Source of the DNA: Eunapius fragilis
Taxonomy: Eukaryota > Porifera > Demospongiae > Spongillida > Spongillidae
Reading direction: 5' to 3'
Assembly (NCBI GenBank): GCA_963681505.1
Contig: OY811971.1
Span: 10,493,433-10,557,432 of the forward strand
DNA length: 64,000 nt
This document shows positions 48,944 through 62,333 of the stretch, in pieces. The position numbers and the translations under genes were made by a program. The notes beneath the pieces are model-generated. The model searched no databases. It was not told where the DNA came from and was given only the letters and a program-made list of their open reading frames with translations. How positions within the stretch are numbered: position 1 is the first letter of the stretch; every line of letters begins with the position of its first letter.

Positions 48944-49899
48944 TACATGTATCTGGTCCATGAATGAACACAGCTCTATTCAAGGGGAATAACATTTGAA
49001 AAATCAAACTACTTTCCTGGGTTCGCCAAATATGTTTACATGCATTAATTAAACATAATTATCTTTCGTCTGTGATTAATGAGTACGCGCCGCTATCGTT
49101 ATTCGAAATTCCCTTCAAACAGTATCTTATACCTAAAAAAAAGAATGTCAGTTGTTATTCCAGTGATGGGTGCTCATATATGCCCTATCACGAGTAAGGG
49201 TTATGCTCAATCTTTGATAGCCAGCTGTGATGGCTGCAGACTTTGGCCAATTTATTTGTCGAATGGCCGAGTGTGGGTGGCAAGTTGAGATAGAGTGCAT
49301 CTTGCTTCAGCACACATATTATGTATCCATTGCTACCGGGATTTATACACACACAATCATCATTGCTTTATATATTCTCTCCTCAGCTGCAGTCTAGCTA
49401 GATCTGCTGTCACTAGTGTCAGTAATGATGATTTTACCAGTAGCTATAGGTAAGACAACGTCAATCATCCATGCAGTTTGCAACCAGGACATTGGCTGGT
49501 CATGTGCGTCACTCATCACACCCAATCTCATTTGCAAAATGAGCACTTATGCATGCCTCAGACAATACATCTCTATACAACTATGGAGGGCTACATTCCA
49601 CCCACCCCATGCACCCCACCCCTGAGGACATGCATGGTGCCCTGGGAGGATCCTGAGATATACCAATGCTTAGCCACCTTTGCATAAATTCAGAAGACTC
49701 CAAATGTACATGAAGCCATGGGGATAGAACAGAATCACGTGCTAACTCTATCAGGCAATGTCGAAACAAATCACCTAAGTAAATCCATACCTATATGTGT
49801 ATATACAACTCTTATCGGAGCAGATTGCAAAACTTTCATGAGTTTTAAAAATTCCATCAAACCAGTGCTATAAATGTATGAAATGGGTATACAAAGTCC
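48944..49899. repeat. Duplicated 3' flank of collagen locus, copy 1
   Basis: From ACATGTATCTGGTCCATGAA to the collagen stop this matches 62334-63326 in order and direction, with substitutions and indels. It marks a duplicated block that also contains the collagen genes. Confidence 0.85.
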
Positions 49900-51600
<1,701 letters not shown>

Positions 51601-53410
51601 GTTTTTACCGGGTACAGCTTAGAAGTTGATCTGCACTACAAATTACTCGTCTTATATACCAACCATAAACGATAAAACGATCATTTGTTGTCTAGCGACT
51701 GCAGCTAGCATGCAGTGTAAGGGCGATAATGTAATATGATTTGAGTAGTCTCAACATCCGTATCCTACAATGCAATTACTGATCTTGAGTCGGCTAGCTT
51801 TTGTTTTACGTTGATGAATACTAAACTAGCTGGACAATCTGCCTGTGAATTAGTTATGCACAGCACAACCCCGCGACATGCATGCATATGCTCAGATTGA
51901 ATACGTTAATATCGTCGCACAAAATCTCGCACTGTCAAAAATGGTCACTACCATGTAACACTAATTAACTAGCTGCATATAACACAGGACGTTATACTTT
52001 TTTTTTTGTTGATAAACAATGGAAAGAAAGAAAATTGTTATATATGCATGGGACCAAACGGGCCCTGATGCATATTTTTAAATTATTTTGATATTGTAAT
52101 AGACATTGGTGTGTGCGCTGTATATCGGCTTCTATATACCCACAAATGTCTGCAGTTGAATGGCATCCCTACAGCTAGCATACTGCAATCAGTCGCTTAG
52201 CTTTTGTTTTACGTTGAACAATAGCTATACTAGCTAGATGGACAACTAAACGATAAATACGTGTGTAAATTAGCACAGTACAACCTCGTCCCCCGACATG
52301 CATGCATATGCATGCACACATATGCTCAGATAGAATTTATGTTATTGTCTTACAATATCTAGCTCTGTCAAAAGGGTTGCTATACACTACTTCATAACAC
52401 TTAACTAACACTGGCGTTGTACTTTTATCTTGATAAACAAAGGAAACAAAGGAAATTATATAATATATACGATCCTAATAAAATTTTTCTAGTTTTCAAA
52501 TTATTTGATATTATTGTAAGAGACACCTAGGTCCTCTGCAACTTTTTTCTTACGCACTGGATATTAGCCCGTCCATCATGGAGTTACAGTGACTTGAATT
52601 TTTAATTATGCATTCATTTTAATTGCTCATGTCAACTTTGATGCTCCTTCCAGCTAGGTCACTTTACGCTGCAATGATTCTAGATGTATGTATAATGATG
52701 ATAGGATCAGTGGAGCCCACTGTGGGCTTAGAAGGGCTTAATTCCCCTGATACCAGGTCAAGTAGTGGTTGTGTCAAAGACACATAATGACAAAGCAATA
52801 AAGTCGGCCCAATGCACAGCGTTATAACAACATCTTTTTCATAGTGTCATACAAAATGAGTGCCTGGCTGGCTCGCCTTTTCTATGCACATGAAACACAC
52901 AGGAGGTGATGCGTTGTGCTGTATAGCAGTCAATTAATTATATGGTACTTCTTGAGTTGTTCCAAATGCATAATATTTTTCATTTGTTGAGAGTTTAAAT
53001 TTTGTGTTATCAACGATTTTTAAAAATCATTTAGTTTTGATACATGGGGTGTGAACAGCGTATACTATATTTTAAGACCGATTCAATGTGTGAATGAATT
53101 TAACCTACATATGCATACATAACAATGCAAATATTTTTTCAGTAGTAAAGAGTAATAACTGTATGCCATTCAATGAGTTATCTTAACGATATTTTTCGTT
53201 CCAAAGCTCATGAAGTAATTAAGAAGAATGAGTGGGTATGGAAATTTTTTGTGTGTATGTAATTGATTTATGAAAAGACATGCAGCTGGGAAAGGTGCCA
53301 AATTTTAGTTTGATGGAAAACAAATTCATTTCAGACAACAATGATCATTATAGGTATTGTAATGACATTTTTTAAGGACAGCAACGTCACAGCAGTATTT
53401 TTCCTTCAGG
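51601..53410. promoter_or_regulatory. Shared upstream region of head-to-head collagen copies, with internal duplication
   Basis: About 1.8 kb separates the start of the intact collagen (minus) from that of its decayed partner (plus). A segment of about 175-195 bp occurs twice in direct orientation (about 51787-51960 and 52190-52385; shared words CTTTTGTTTTACGTTGA, CGACATGCATGCATATG and TATGCTCAGAT). 52490-52655 carries the dispersed repeat also found at 45985-46115. Regulatory function is inferred from position only. Confidence 0.45.
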
Positions 53411-54477
53411 ATGAATCCTTGGATTTCATTGAGCGCTGCTGCATGTGTGCTGCATCTAACCAGCTGCATTATTAGCATATCCTCCAACTGTTTACGCACC
53501 TACAACAGCTCCATACAATCCCACCGTTTCCGTCAGGTATGCACTTGCCAGCTGGCCCCACTGCCACTGGTCCAAAAGGTTATGGTTAGGCTGTTTTGCT
53601 ACACAAACCATGCATCATTAACACGTGTCTATAGAATCAATGGTCCAGCCGGTGTCAGTTATCAGGGGACCAGCTGGCCCAAAGGGTACAAAGGAAGACA
53701 CTGGTAATCAAGGACCAATCGGAATACCAGGTCCAAATGGGTCTGCTGGTAAAGATGGCAAGTGATTGCTTGCGAGCATGATCAATACTTGAAATACACT
53801 ATCTATTGCAGGAGAAAAGGGAGATAATGCTGTCTGCCTGCCTCAGCCTCCTCCATCTTGCAAGTTATGCCCTGCTGGTCCAATTGGAGCCCCTGATCCC
53901 CAGGGACCTGCTGGAGCACCTGGTGTGACAGGAAAACCTGAATGGATGGTCCAAAGGGACAATAAGGAGACAAAGGACTACCTGGGTACAATGGACTACC
54001 AGGGACTGATGGTGCACCTGGTGGTATACACATTTGTACATGATGTTAAAATATAAAGCAAGAGATACATTTTACAGGTATCTAAGGTGACCAAGGAGAT
54101 ATAGGAATAGAAGGACCTCAGGGGCGAAAGGGAGACCAAGGAGCACCAGGAGACAAAGGAGATAAAGGAGATGCAGGCCAGCCAAGATTACCTGGTCTGA
54201 TGGGAGCTCCAGGAAAGGATGGCAACAAGGGAATTAAGGGTGACCAGGGTGATAAGGGAGGACCTGGTGATGCTGGACTACCTAGTAAATGTAATAGATG
54301 AGCTTACGTACTACATCGTAAATATTTGCTTTCGTGGTTAAAGTTTTATAGGAAAGGAGGGAGCCCAATGGTCCACAGGGACCACAAGGATTAAAGGGAG
54401 ACACAGGTCTACCAGGACCTCAGGGAACTCCCGCACATCAAGGTATGCTAGCTGTAATTAATCTAATCCATATTAAT

Positions 54478-54719
54478 GGGACAGCATCCAGCAATATCAC
54501 CCTTATATGATACTTTGTCAAATTTTCCAGGACAAGCAAAAGAAAAGTAACGCTCGCATTGAAACGTACGACTAATTATAAATTCAGTGCCCAGTAACTT
54601 TATGATGGATAGTCCAATTTAGGATGAGTAAGGACCATTTGATAGAAGCTCTTTGGAGTTCACAGAAAATAAAAAAATTTAAAACTACCCAGAAGGGTGA
54701 TTTTGCTGGACACTGTACC
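54478..54719. mobile_element. MITE family A, copy 3 (inverted relative to copies 1-2)
   Basis: About 242 bp from GGGACAGCATCCAGCAATAT to CTGGACACTGTACC. The interior matches the reverse complement of 5533-5782. Lies in the last intron of the collagen pseudogene. Confidence 0.85.
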
Positions 54720-54928
54720 ATTTGGTTATTTCTGCACTTACATGCATTCTACATAAATCACTGGAGCAATAATGTGTGTCCGCTGGTGAAACCAATGTGT
54801 ACTCCGGGCACATTGTCGTGAGCAACAATGCTAACGATGCAGATGGCAATTACATTTGCCTTCCTGATGCCGACAACGCTTTCCCACCTCAGACACAGAG
54901 TCCCCTCCTAAATCTGGAGAATGCTTTT

Positions 54929-55098
54929 GGGGAGCATTCACAAATTACGTCACGCTATTTTTGACCATTATGGACCCCCCCCCCCCCCCCCCTCGTCACA
55001 CATTATCCCATACAAATGTATGTTTAATGTATACATCGTCACACTGGCTGATACCCCCCCTCCCCCCCTTCAGCGTGACGTAATTTGTGAATGCTCCC
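54929..55098. mobile_element. MITE family D inserted in collagen pseudogene C-terminal exon
   Basis: About 170 bp with terminal inverted repeats GGGGAGCATTCACAAATTAC...GTAATTTGTGAATGCTCCC (extended by GTCACGCT) and internal C-runs. It interrupts the codons that correspond to LLNLEDVTDANG in the intact gene. No clear target duplication. Confidence 0.85.
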
Positions 55099-55504
55099 TT
55101 GTCACTTTTTCTGACGGATAACAATTCCATGTGCTGCCTGTTCAGCTACTGGTCGCTCTGCAGTATTCACTTATCCTGACAACAGTGTGTGCCCAACGGG
55201 ATGGAAGGCTGAGTATTCAGGCTACTATGCCGCCAATCCAAAGTGGCCTGGAGAGAATATCTGCATCAATGATACCATTAGTACTCAGCTAAGCTGCAAA
55301 AAAATCTCGCTGTTATTTGTAAAGGGTTCTCTGGACTCCAATATCGTCTCCTGCCGGTGTGGTTTGCACAATTTAATATGATGCATCCAGAAGAACTTTA
55401 AGTGTACATTAAATCGCACTGTAATGATAATTTGTTTCACCCTTTCAAATGTTATGCATCATGCACAATTGCAGTAGAAAGGAATAAAAGAGCATGCAGC
55501 CAGT

Positions 55505-56045
55505 TAGCCTCGTCCCCAGGCCGTCAATTAAAGTTTGGGAAAAAAGACGGCCTGGTCTCCATTGCAACTCCGTTAGTGCGCATGCGCTGGCCATTACCAG
55601 AAAAAGTGGTAATCGTATATTTTGCTTGTAAACCTTTCCGTAAACTAATTCGTTACCGGTCTGCCTCGTTCTAAGTGCCAGGCTTTTTCAATTAAAAGCA
55701 CATCGCGCACGTGCATGAAATACATAGCTACGCGTAGTATGTGCAATACAATGTGTAGGAGACACAACACTGCCACTAATCCTGCAAGGCTTTGACGTCG
55801 TTGCCATACTACGCGTAGCTATGTATTTTGTGCACGTGCGCGATTGTGTTTTTAATTGAAAAAGCCTGGCACTTAGAACGAGGCAAGACCGGTAACGAAT
55901 TTTAGTTTACGGAAAGGTTTACAAGCAAAATATACGATTACCACTTTTTCTGGTAATGGCCAGCGCATGCGCACTAACGGAGTTGCAATGGAGACCAGGC
56001 CGTCTTTTTTCCCAAACTTTAATTGACGGCCTGGGGACGAGGCTA
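55505..56045. mobile_element. Palindromic element family C, copy 2, with 9-bp target duplication
   Basis: 541 bp, nearly self-complementary over its whole length. Ends are TAGCCTCGTCCCCAGGCCGT / ACGGCCTGGGGACGAGGCTA. Flanked by GCAGCCAGT at 55496-55504 and 56046-56054. Ends match 44645-44777 at most positions, so both belong to one family of different size. No coding capacity. Confidence 0.93.
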
Positions 56046-56195
56046 GCAGCCAGTATGTGCAAAATCTAAACAGTATGATAATCTCTGATACACTACTGTT
56101 TCAATACATTGAAACGTGGGTTTAAAAGACCTACGCCCAGAAATATTGAAATGGCTGCGTGTGCTTAGCAACGAAATATTGTAATCGAACAACGT

Positions 56196-56603
56196 TGCCC
56201 CGGATCCAGCATAGGCTTGGGCGGGGGGGGGGGGGGGGGGGGGGGTGGGGCCGCCCCCATTCATATGAAATGCCGCCCTTTGGGACCAATTGCCGCCCCC
56301 CCCCCCTCCCCCCGCTCCACTCCCCACGCACTATCACGCACAAACCAAGATATAAATCGTCGTACGGCAAGCAGCCCCCCCCCCCCCCCCCCCCCCTCCC
56401 CCCACTTTTCGTATCGGATCTGAAGCAGACAGCACCCTCCTCTCCCCCCCGCTTTTCGCATCGGACAGCACCCCCCCCCCCCCCCCCCCCCCCCCAGCTT
56501 TTCGTATCCGCCCTTGGCTTAGCATGCATTCATTGTCAATGTGCCGCCCCTCCCGTAAAATCGCCCCCCCCCCCCCCTTTAGCCAAATCCTGGATCCGGG
56601 GCT
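56196..56603. mobile_element. GC-rich relic with hAT-like ends and poly-G/poly-C runs
   Basis: Begins CCCCGGATCCAGCATAGGCT and ends GCCAAATCCTGGATCCGGGG, an imperfect inverted repeat resembling the CAGGGGCGGATCCAGGATTT end of 60731-61533. The interior is dominated by G- and C-runs of 20-25 nt (56223-56245, 56375-56396, 56471-56495) with repeated GCCGCCC words. The proline- and glycine-rich ORFs through it are artefacts of these runs. Confidence 0.5.
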
Positions 56604-56811
56604 GGTTGGAATGTGCCCTACTCTTTTTGAACACAACACTTGGTGACATATTTGACGTTGTTTTATGGTTATACAGCTTGTACTCTATCCGCGATGCCAC
56701 AAGTAGTACCATGATCGTAGCTTAAGCCACTCGAACACTATGCGACTTAAAACATAATGTATTTTCCCCCTGTATTCCTGTGCATGCATATTGCTGTGAT
56801 CTGTGGGATCT

Positions 56812-56849
<38 letters not shown>

Positions 56850-56888
56850 GGGGTTTGGGGGTTTAACCCCCCCCCCCCCCCCCCCCCC
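56812..56888. repeat. G37 / C22 opposed homopolymer runs
   Basis: A G-run of about 37 (56812-56848) is followed within 20 bp by a C-run of about 22 (56867-56888), able to form a hairpin or G-quadruplex. Lengths of such runs are unreliable in sequencing. Confidence 0.85.
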
Positions 56889-56949
56889 TTAGCCCTTCGA
56901 TAATAATTTCATAGCAGTAAATTAGGCAATCTGCATTGATTTATAACCC

Positions 56950-57646
56950 CCCCCTCTTTAACTGCCACGCCCCTTTTACTCCCGCGCCTGCTGACTGCTT
57001 GTCTAAAGCAAGATCTAGTTCGCTGGAAGCTCTTTCGGAATGAAGGCAGACGTGAAGACAAACCAGAGGATTTGATAGATGCATTGCCATATGCAGATGA
57101 AGACATTTTTCCAAACATTCGTCAACTAATTTTAATTGGATGTACGACACCGATCGGAACTTGTCAGGCAGAAAGGTTGTTTTCAGTATTGAGACGATAA
57201 AAACACACTTACGTTCAACAATGACCGAAGGAAGGTTGACAAGTCTAACCATGATGTCTATCCACCATGCCGAGTGTTTGTCGTTACAAACGAAAACTGT
57301 TGTACGGCGATTTGTGCAAGAAAAACCTAGGTGTTTGTTTTGCAAATCTATTTTGTTAGATTAGTCAGACGATTAGATGATTTATTTTTTGAAATCTGTA
57401 AAATTAAAATGTTCTTTCCATGTGTGTAATGATATAAAGCGGTATAGATTCAAAATTTTATCGGGCCGAAAACCTACAATGTGTTTAAAAAAAGCGGCGG
57501 GATATTTAGTTTAAAAAGCACTACATTTAAAAAGCGGCTGGGGCGTAGCCCCAGACCCCTTTGGGGAGGGGCTACCCCCCACACTGTACCCTCCAGCTTT
57601 TCACACCCCCCCCCCCCCCCAATCTAAATACGTACGTCCGCCCCTG

Positions 57647-57650
<4 letters not shown>
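56950..57650 (+). pseudogene. hAT transposase C-terminal (dimerisation) fragment and 3' end
   Basis: The plus strand reads ALPYADEDIFPNIRQLILIG then CTTPIGTCQAERLFSVLRR at about 57060-57200. After a one-base loss it continues in another frame with KTHLRSTMTEGRLTSLTMMS to a stop near 57362. This is the hAT dimerisation signature (FPN...AER.FS.L...K..LRS.M...RL..L). The N-terminal catalytic parts are absent. CCGCCCCTG at about 57638-57646 matches the CAGGGGCGG end of the element at 60731-61533 and probably marks its 3' end. Confidence 0.75.

Positions 57651-57651
<1 letters not shown>

Positions 57652-57693
<42 letters not shown>
57652..57693. repeat. (GT)n microsatellite
   Basis: About 42 bp of GT dinucleotide directly after the hAT end. 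Confidence 0.95.
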
Positions 57694-57697
<4 letters not shown>

Positions 57698-58839
57698 GGA
57701 ATTAATGGACAAACGTATGTAATTTCACTTGATGGATATGCCTTAAAACTATCACCATTATATTCACATGCATGTAGTGTGTGTGTGTTTGGGGGGGGGG
57801 GGGGGTCACTCAATCAGGTCGAAGCGGGAAGGTACAAAGTACAGTCAACTCTGAGCTAGCTTTGAACAATCACATAGATTTAGACTCTTTACTTTGAATG
57901 CAATAACGTGCATCTACACTACTAAGAAAAGCATTCTCTCAAGACAGCGTTGTGTCGTATTCCAGTCTACCATGCTATATTTGTACTTTTTGTAATCAAA
58001 AAATATAACAGAGCCACTTTGAGATATATAGAACAATGTCAGTACGTAATGTCGGATGGTGTGGAAAGTCTCGAAAACTTTCAGACGCGAACACTTTGAA
58101 TCAGACTAATCGTAGTCTCCAGCACCAATTGCACACGTGTACAATAGAAACACCTCCCCGCAGAGTAAAAAAAACTGTCTGCATCTGAATTAGGTACTTA
58201 TGTGTACAGAAAGGGTCTGTCTACATGCCTAGACCCTCCATGTTGCTGCATTTAATTCTGGTTGTGCAAACAGTGGCTCCAAACAATGCACTAAGATAAT
58301 GAGTTTAATGACGCCATTATTACGGTATGTTTAGCACTGTTCCAATTATATCCTTTTTGACCCACACGCAACAACAGTGGATATGACCAGTACGTCTCTG
58401 ATTATCTCTGATACTATTTATATCTATTTATAGAGAGAGATTGGAAACTTTTTAATCAACACCAATTATTGAGATATGGCTTCTCCAGGGCATATGACAA
58501 ATGACAAGCACGCCTTTACTTTCTTAATTTATTATCAGCGCCGTAAAACTGGACCGGCTACGTATTTTGACGTTGTTAGTTTAGTGTGATGTACTGGCAA
58601 GAGATAGCAGACAAGAAAAGAGAACTCAAGATACAAAGTCAGAAGAGCGACAATTACCACATTGCCGCTTAGAGGGATCCAAGTAGAAGAGTTTTATAAC
58701 TTGCGACGTACTAATATGAAGTCTTAGAACAGAACGAACTCTTTCCGCGGAACGTTCAGTTCGTTCCGGTCCGCAAAGATATTGAACTGCGGAACGTCTA
58801 TACTCCTCCTAAATATCCTCCATGCACGTTTTTTTTTTT
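57694..58839. other. Intergenic, nothing recognised
   Basis: A G-run near 57790-57805; otherwise no supported feature. Confidence 0.45.
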
Positions 58840-58999
58840 TTTTTTTTGCCGAACGGCAAACGCGTACGCATTTTGCATATATGCTCCGCGCAAAGCAGGA
58901 ATTTGTGCAATCCTAGGATTGCGCTGCGCAGCCTAGGAATCCTTACTTTCAATTCAAGGATTGCGCACCATATTCCAGGATTGCGCAGATGATAGGTTC

Positions 59000-59277
59000 T
59001 TATTCTGATCAAAAGTGATTGTTTGCAAATCATCTCCCAGCGCGGCATGCTAAGCAAAGTCAATGACAAATGGGCCACAATCACAGCCTCCTTTCGGTTT
59101 TTGCACAGGAACAGGATGAATTATCAGTCCACCATCCTCAATACTGCCCTTCAAATGACCGTAAATCCTCGCCAGTTGTCCTGCCAACTCAGCACTGATG
59201 GTGGTAGATGATAGGCTGTTGTATAGACTAATGACTCCATCCATGAAGGAGGATACAACCCAGTGGTTTTCATTCAA
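59000..59277 (-). pseudogene. Ulp1/SENP-type (C48) cysteine protease fragment
   Basis: Minus strand: NHWVVSSFMDGVISLYNSLS, then LAGQLARIYG, PVPVQKPKGGCDCGPFVIDF. Catalytic His (NHW), Gln (PVQ) and Cys (DCG) of the C48 fold are visible, but the Asp is replaced by Asn (LYNS for the usual LYDS). After FVIDFA an in-frame TAG is followed by HAALGDDLQTITFDQNK, which continues the family pattern, so a single codon became a stop. Not functional as read. Confidence 0.65.
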
Positions 59278-59701
59278 AAAGTGAATCTGTACAGCTGATC
59301 GGAAGAGGTCACATTCAACTTGTACATTTTAAACCAAATCTTTCGAGCATTTAATTGGAAAATATCAGTTGAGGGTAGGCTTCAATTGGCTGTGCACATG
59401 ACAGTCAAATTACTAATACAAACTTACAATTGGGTACAGAGTATAGTCACCAGTTTGACTAAGAAGAGTATTTTGAATTCCACAAACAGCTGGAAACTAT
59501 TGTGATAGAAGCTTGCTGGCTCCATTCATGGCTTGTCACATAAAAATCCTCCGTTCATGATAACAGCCTTGTCAAACTGATCCAAATCAAGAACTGGGAT
59601 CTAAATCTGAACAAAGGACATGCATGAGGATGAAATCAGGGACAGCACTGTTGAATTTTGAGCCTTAATTAAAGAAGTCACTTTACATGCTTACACAATT
59701 T

Positions 59702-59983
59702 TTATCTGCTGTTTCTGCCTCCCTTCCCTGTATTAATTTGGCAACTAGTCCTGCTTGATTTTGGCACTCTGAACCGTTGTGACACTTGCTTGTGCATATG
59801 GTCCCACGTTTCTTTTTTGCATCTGCATGAGTTTCTCATGCAAGAAGTCTTGCGCTGACAACATGATTCCATGAAGTAATTTTTAAGGTTTCTCTTAATG
59901 GCGGCCTCTCTAAGTGATAACCTAGGTAGAGCCTTCCAATCTTGTGCATCTAGTCCCAGTCTATCCCCTTCATACAACTCCAA
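59702..59983 (-). pseudogene. Cys-rich linker remnant of integrase-bearing transposon
   Basis: A 93-aa ORF with LSLREAAIKRN and CMRNSCRCKKETWD. Similar LREAA plus Cys-cluster segments follow integrase domains in transposon-derived proteins of animals (recalled, not checked). Position between integrase and Ulp1 remnants fits. Confidence 0.4.
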
Positions 59984-60372
59984 ATCAGTCTCACCAAATC
60001 AGGTAATACAAAATTTGCACCTTCAAGTCTAGTGTGCATTAGCGATTGCTTGTGGGGGGTTGTTAGACTTATTTTCCGCTATGATTTGAAACTGTTTATC
60101 TGATTCCAAGACGTGCTGCGCACGTGACTTAGAAAGATGCTGATAATCTAAATCGGAGGGAGGCTGAGCAAGTGACTTCGAGGATCTGATTCAGAGGGAG
60201 TCTGAACAGCTTGGAGCAAGACTGAGCACGTGATTTTGAGGGTGGCTGATCATCTGATTTGGAGGCAGGCTGATCATGAGTTTTGGAGGGAAGGTTATCA
60301 TTGATGCATGATGTCTTCTAAATCTTCCTCCATAATGTTCGATCCACACATAATAACAGGGAAGACTGATTG

Positions 60373-60711
60373 TCATGGAGGCTGGCCAAAAACTAACTCA
60401 TAAGGAGTTGTCTTCATGACCCCATGAAGAGTTGTGTTCAACTGATTTGAATACGAACACCCAGAATTTTCTCCACTATCCATTGTCCTTCTCAACAAGA
60501 CCCTGATTTCTTGGATGGTCACTGACAATAATGACTTCCCCAAGCCAGACTGGCCACAAATTGCATTCACAAAGTCATGGCCATTGTCAGAGTGGAGATT
60601 TCCCTGGTAACGGAACACTTGATTCTGAAGGTTAAAGAACCATTTCAGCAGCTGATTTTTGGCAGCGGGCAAAGAGAACTTGACCAGTGGTCCATGTAGC
60701 GGCCAATCCAT
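60373..60711 (-). pseudogene. Retroviral-type integrase core remnant
   Basis: Minus strand 112-aa ORF with NLHSDNGHDFVNAI (the second catalytic Asp region of the DDE core) and TTPYELVFGQPP at the end (typical of the core's C-terminus). Between them the reading frame is shifted: HPRNQGLVEKDNG, which should carry the catalytic Glu, appears only in another frame. Hence a pseudogene. First Asp region not found in this ORF. Confidence 0.65.
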
Positions 60712-60730
60712 TTGTATCTATGTCCCATCT

Positions 60731-61533
60731 CAGGGGCGGATCCAGGATTTTGGGAAGGGGGGTGATAACTATATTCATAAGCGGGGGAGGGGGCATAACC
60801 CTCCCGGGAACGCTGATAGGTTCTCCATTGGCCCCAGCCGCCTTTTATGAAATTGAACATACTTTTGACAGAAATATCCCATCATAAGCAAGCGCGACAT
60901 CTGGAAACGGGATTGATTAATAGGAGAAGCCAGCGTGAACAGCGACGAGATAACGGGTTCCTGCACTGCAAGAAAAGTATGGTTAATCCTGTTATCTAGG
61001 CTTGAGATAAACAGTTACCCTAAATCTAGTAAACTCTGTACAACTACTGTAACAGTTATCTGATCTATGAATGTAATTTTGTGGTAGTTGTGCTGAGTTA
61101 TACTGGATTTAGGTGAGTTTATCCCAAGTTTCTCAAGCCTATAGATAACCTTACTTTTCTTGCAGTGAGCTGCAGCTCAGTAATTCAATTGGTGACGCGA
61201 AGCCATATGCATTGTGACCGACCGAAGCGGGGCCAAGCTGCATGCTGGTCTAAACGACACGCACATATTACCTTAGTATTATACATACTTGTAGCTCTAC
61301 CTGTTTCCTGAGGAAAAGAATCTGAGATTCATTCCATTCACGTCGTTTGATCGCTTACTTACTGTTAGATATTTTCCAGAGCCATTGTAAAAGTGCCGTA
61401 TCCAGATCCAGTAATAGCGTTAGCCAGGCCCTTGCGGTGAATTTACCAACACCACGTCATGAGTTGGTCTTTGGGGTCTACAGACCGGTAATGCTACCCC
61501 CCCCCCCCCCCCCCCCCCCTTAATCCGCCCCTG
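60731..61533. mobile_element. Non-autonomous hAT-like element nested in the integrase transposon
   Basis: 803 bp with ends CAGGGGCGGAT...ATCCGCCCCTG-type inverted repeats and a 5-bp direct repeat CATCT outside (60726-60730, 61534-61538). The same end occurs at about 57646 after the hAT transposase fragment, suggesting a related autonomous source. Contains a C-run at 61497-61519 and another nested MITE at 60964-61167. Confidence 0.7.
60964..61167. mobile_element. Small MITE nested within the hAT-like element
   Basis: 204-bp imperfect palindrome with ends CACTGCAAGAAAAGTA...TACTTTTCTTGCAGTG. The CACTG ends fit CACTA/Chapaev-type elements (inference). No clear target duplication. Confidence 0.7.
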
Positions 61534-62333
61534 CATCTGGACAGTGCCTCATGTCTATGGGATCAATCTGTACGCACAACAAAATCAATGGATATATCCA
61601 CATACATTTACAATCAAACATGGGGTTGGTATAGGCAGAGATATTATCACTGGTATAGGAGTGTTCATAACATAACTAACTCTCAGCACTACCTACAGGG
61701 GTCTGATGATACAATGGGTTTCAAGGGACCTCTTGTTGTCTGTGGTTTCCGGATGTGATACACAAGGCATAGGGTTATGCATACGTGTCAATGGCTGATC
61801 TACAACCTCTCAGTTATTGTCTTCTTTATGCCAATATGGCCTTTACTTGTTGCATGAACTCCATGGTTGACATCATAGAAGTCCTCCACAAATGCAATAC
61901 GCCTTCAGCCAGAGAGAATTGTGGTATCATTGAGGTTCTGCAAAATATAACACTGGAGCTAGCATTGCCAAGCAAAAGACAAAGCTTTCCCACTCACACT
62001 AGGTTTTGCAGTTATACACAGCACATCCTTAAGTCTCAGAGCTGAATGGGATACAAGCTGAACCCTTTGCTCTTCACCCATGCAATGCCTGAACTTAGAA
62101 GTGTAGTCGTTCAGATCCCCTTCTTTTTTTGAGCAGCCTGATAATGTTCTCTCCTTTAGCTGAGATTGTTTTGCTTCCATTGTTGTCACCATCAATAAAA
62201 GTATCTTTGCAGAACTCCTTAAACATATTTTTGCTAGTCCATGTTTCGTATTCCTGGATTGCGCACATGCGAACAGACCACGTGCACAATCATGCAATAT
62301 GGTGCATTGCGCGCCAAAGTAAGGATTCCTAGA

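Larger units (their letters stand above)
53411..55381 (+). pseudogene. Decayed short-chain collagen, head-to-head with intact copy
   Basis: Same exon order as 49900-51600 but on the plus strand. A start exon at about 53411-53577 has a hydrophobic leader (SAAACVLHL) and then shifts frame. Gly-X-Y segments remain at about 53638-53757, 53812-54025, 54078-54290 and 54350-54443, with stops, indels and broken triplets. The C-terminal domain is at 54765-54925 and 55100-55381 (CPTGWKAEYSGYYAANPKWP matches the intact gene) but is split by an inserted MITE and lacks a clean end. Two MITEs lie inside it. Divergence from the intact copies is far greater than between those two, so it is older. Confidence 0.85.
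58900..62333 (-). mobile_element. Broken DNA transposon with integrase and Ulp1 remnants (Ginger-like)
   Basis: Candidate terminal inverted repeats: CTAGGAATCCTTACTTT at about 58911-58930, followed by GCGCACCATATT and GGATTGCGCA words, and the inverse AAAGTAAGGATTCCTAG ending at 62333, preceded by matching words. Between them, on the minus strand in order, are a retroviral-type integrase remnant (60711-60373), a Cys-rich segment (59983-59702) and an Ulp1 protease remnant (59277-59000). Integrase plus C48 protease in a TIR-bounded element is reminiscent of Ginger-type cut-and-paste elements; I cannot check this. A hAT-type element is nested inside at 60731-61533. The outermost ends and target duplication are not defined. 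Confidence 0.5.

Noticed and set aside
56131-56725. Proline- and glycine-rich ORFs
   Set aside because: Created by poly-C/poly-G runs in a transposon relic.
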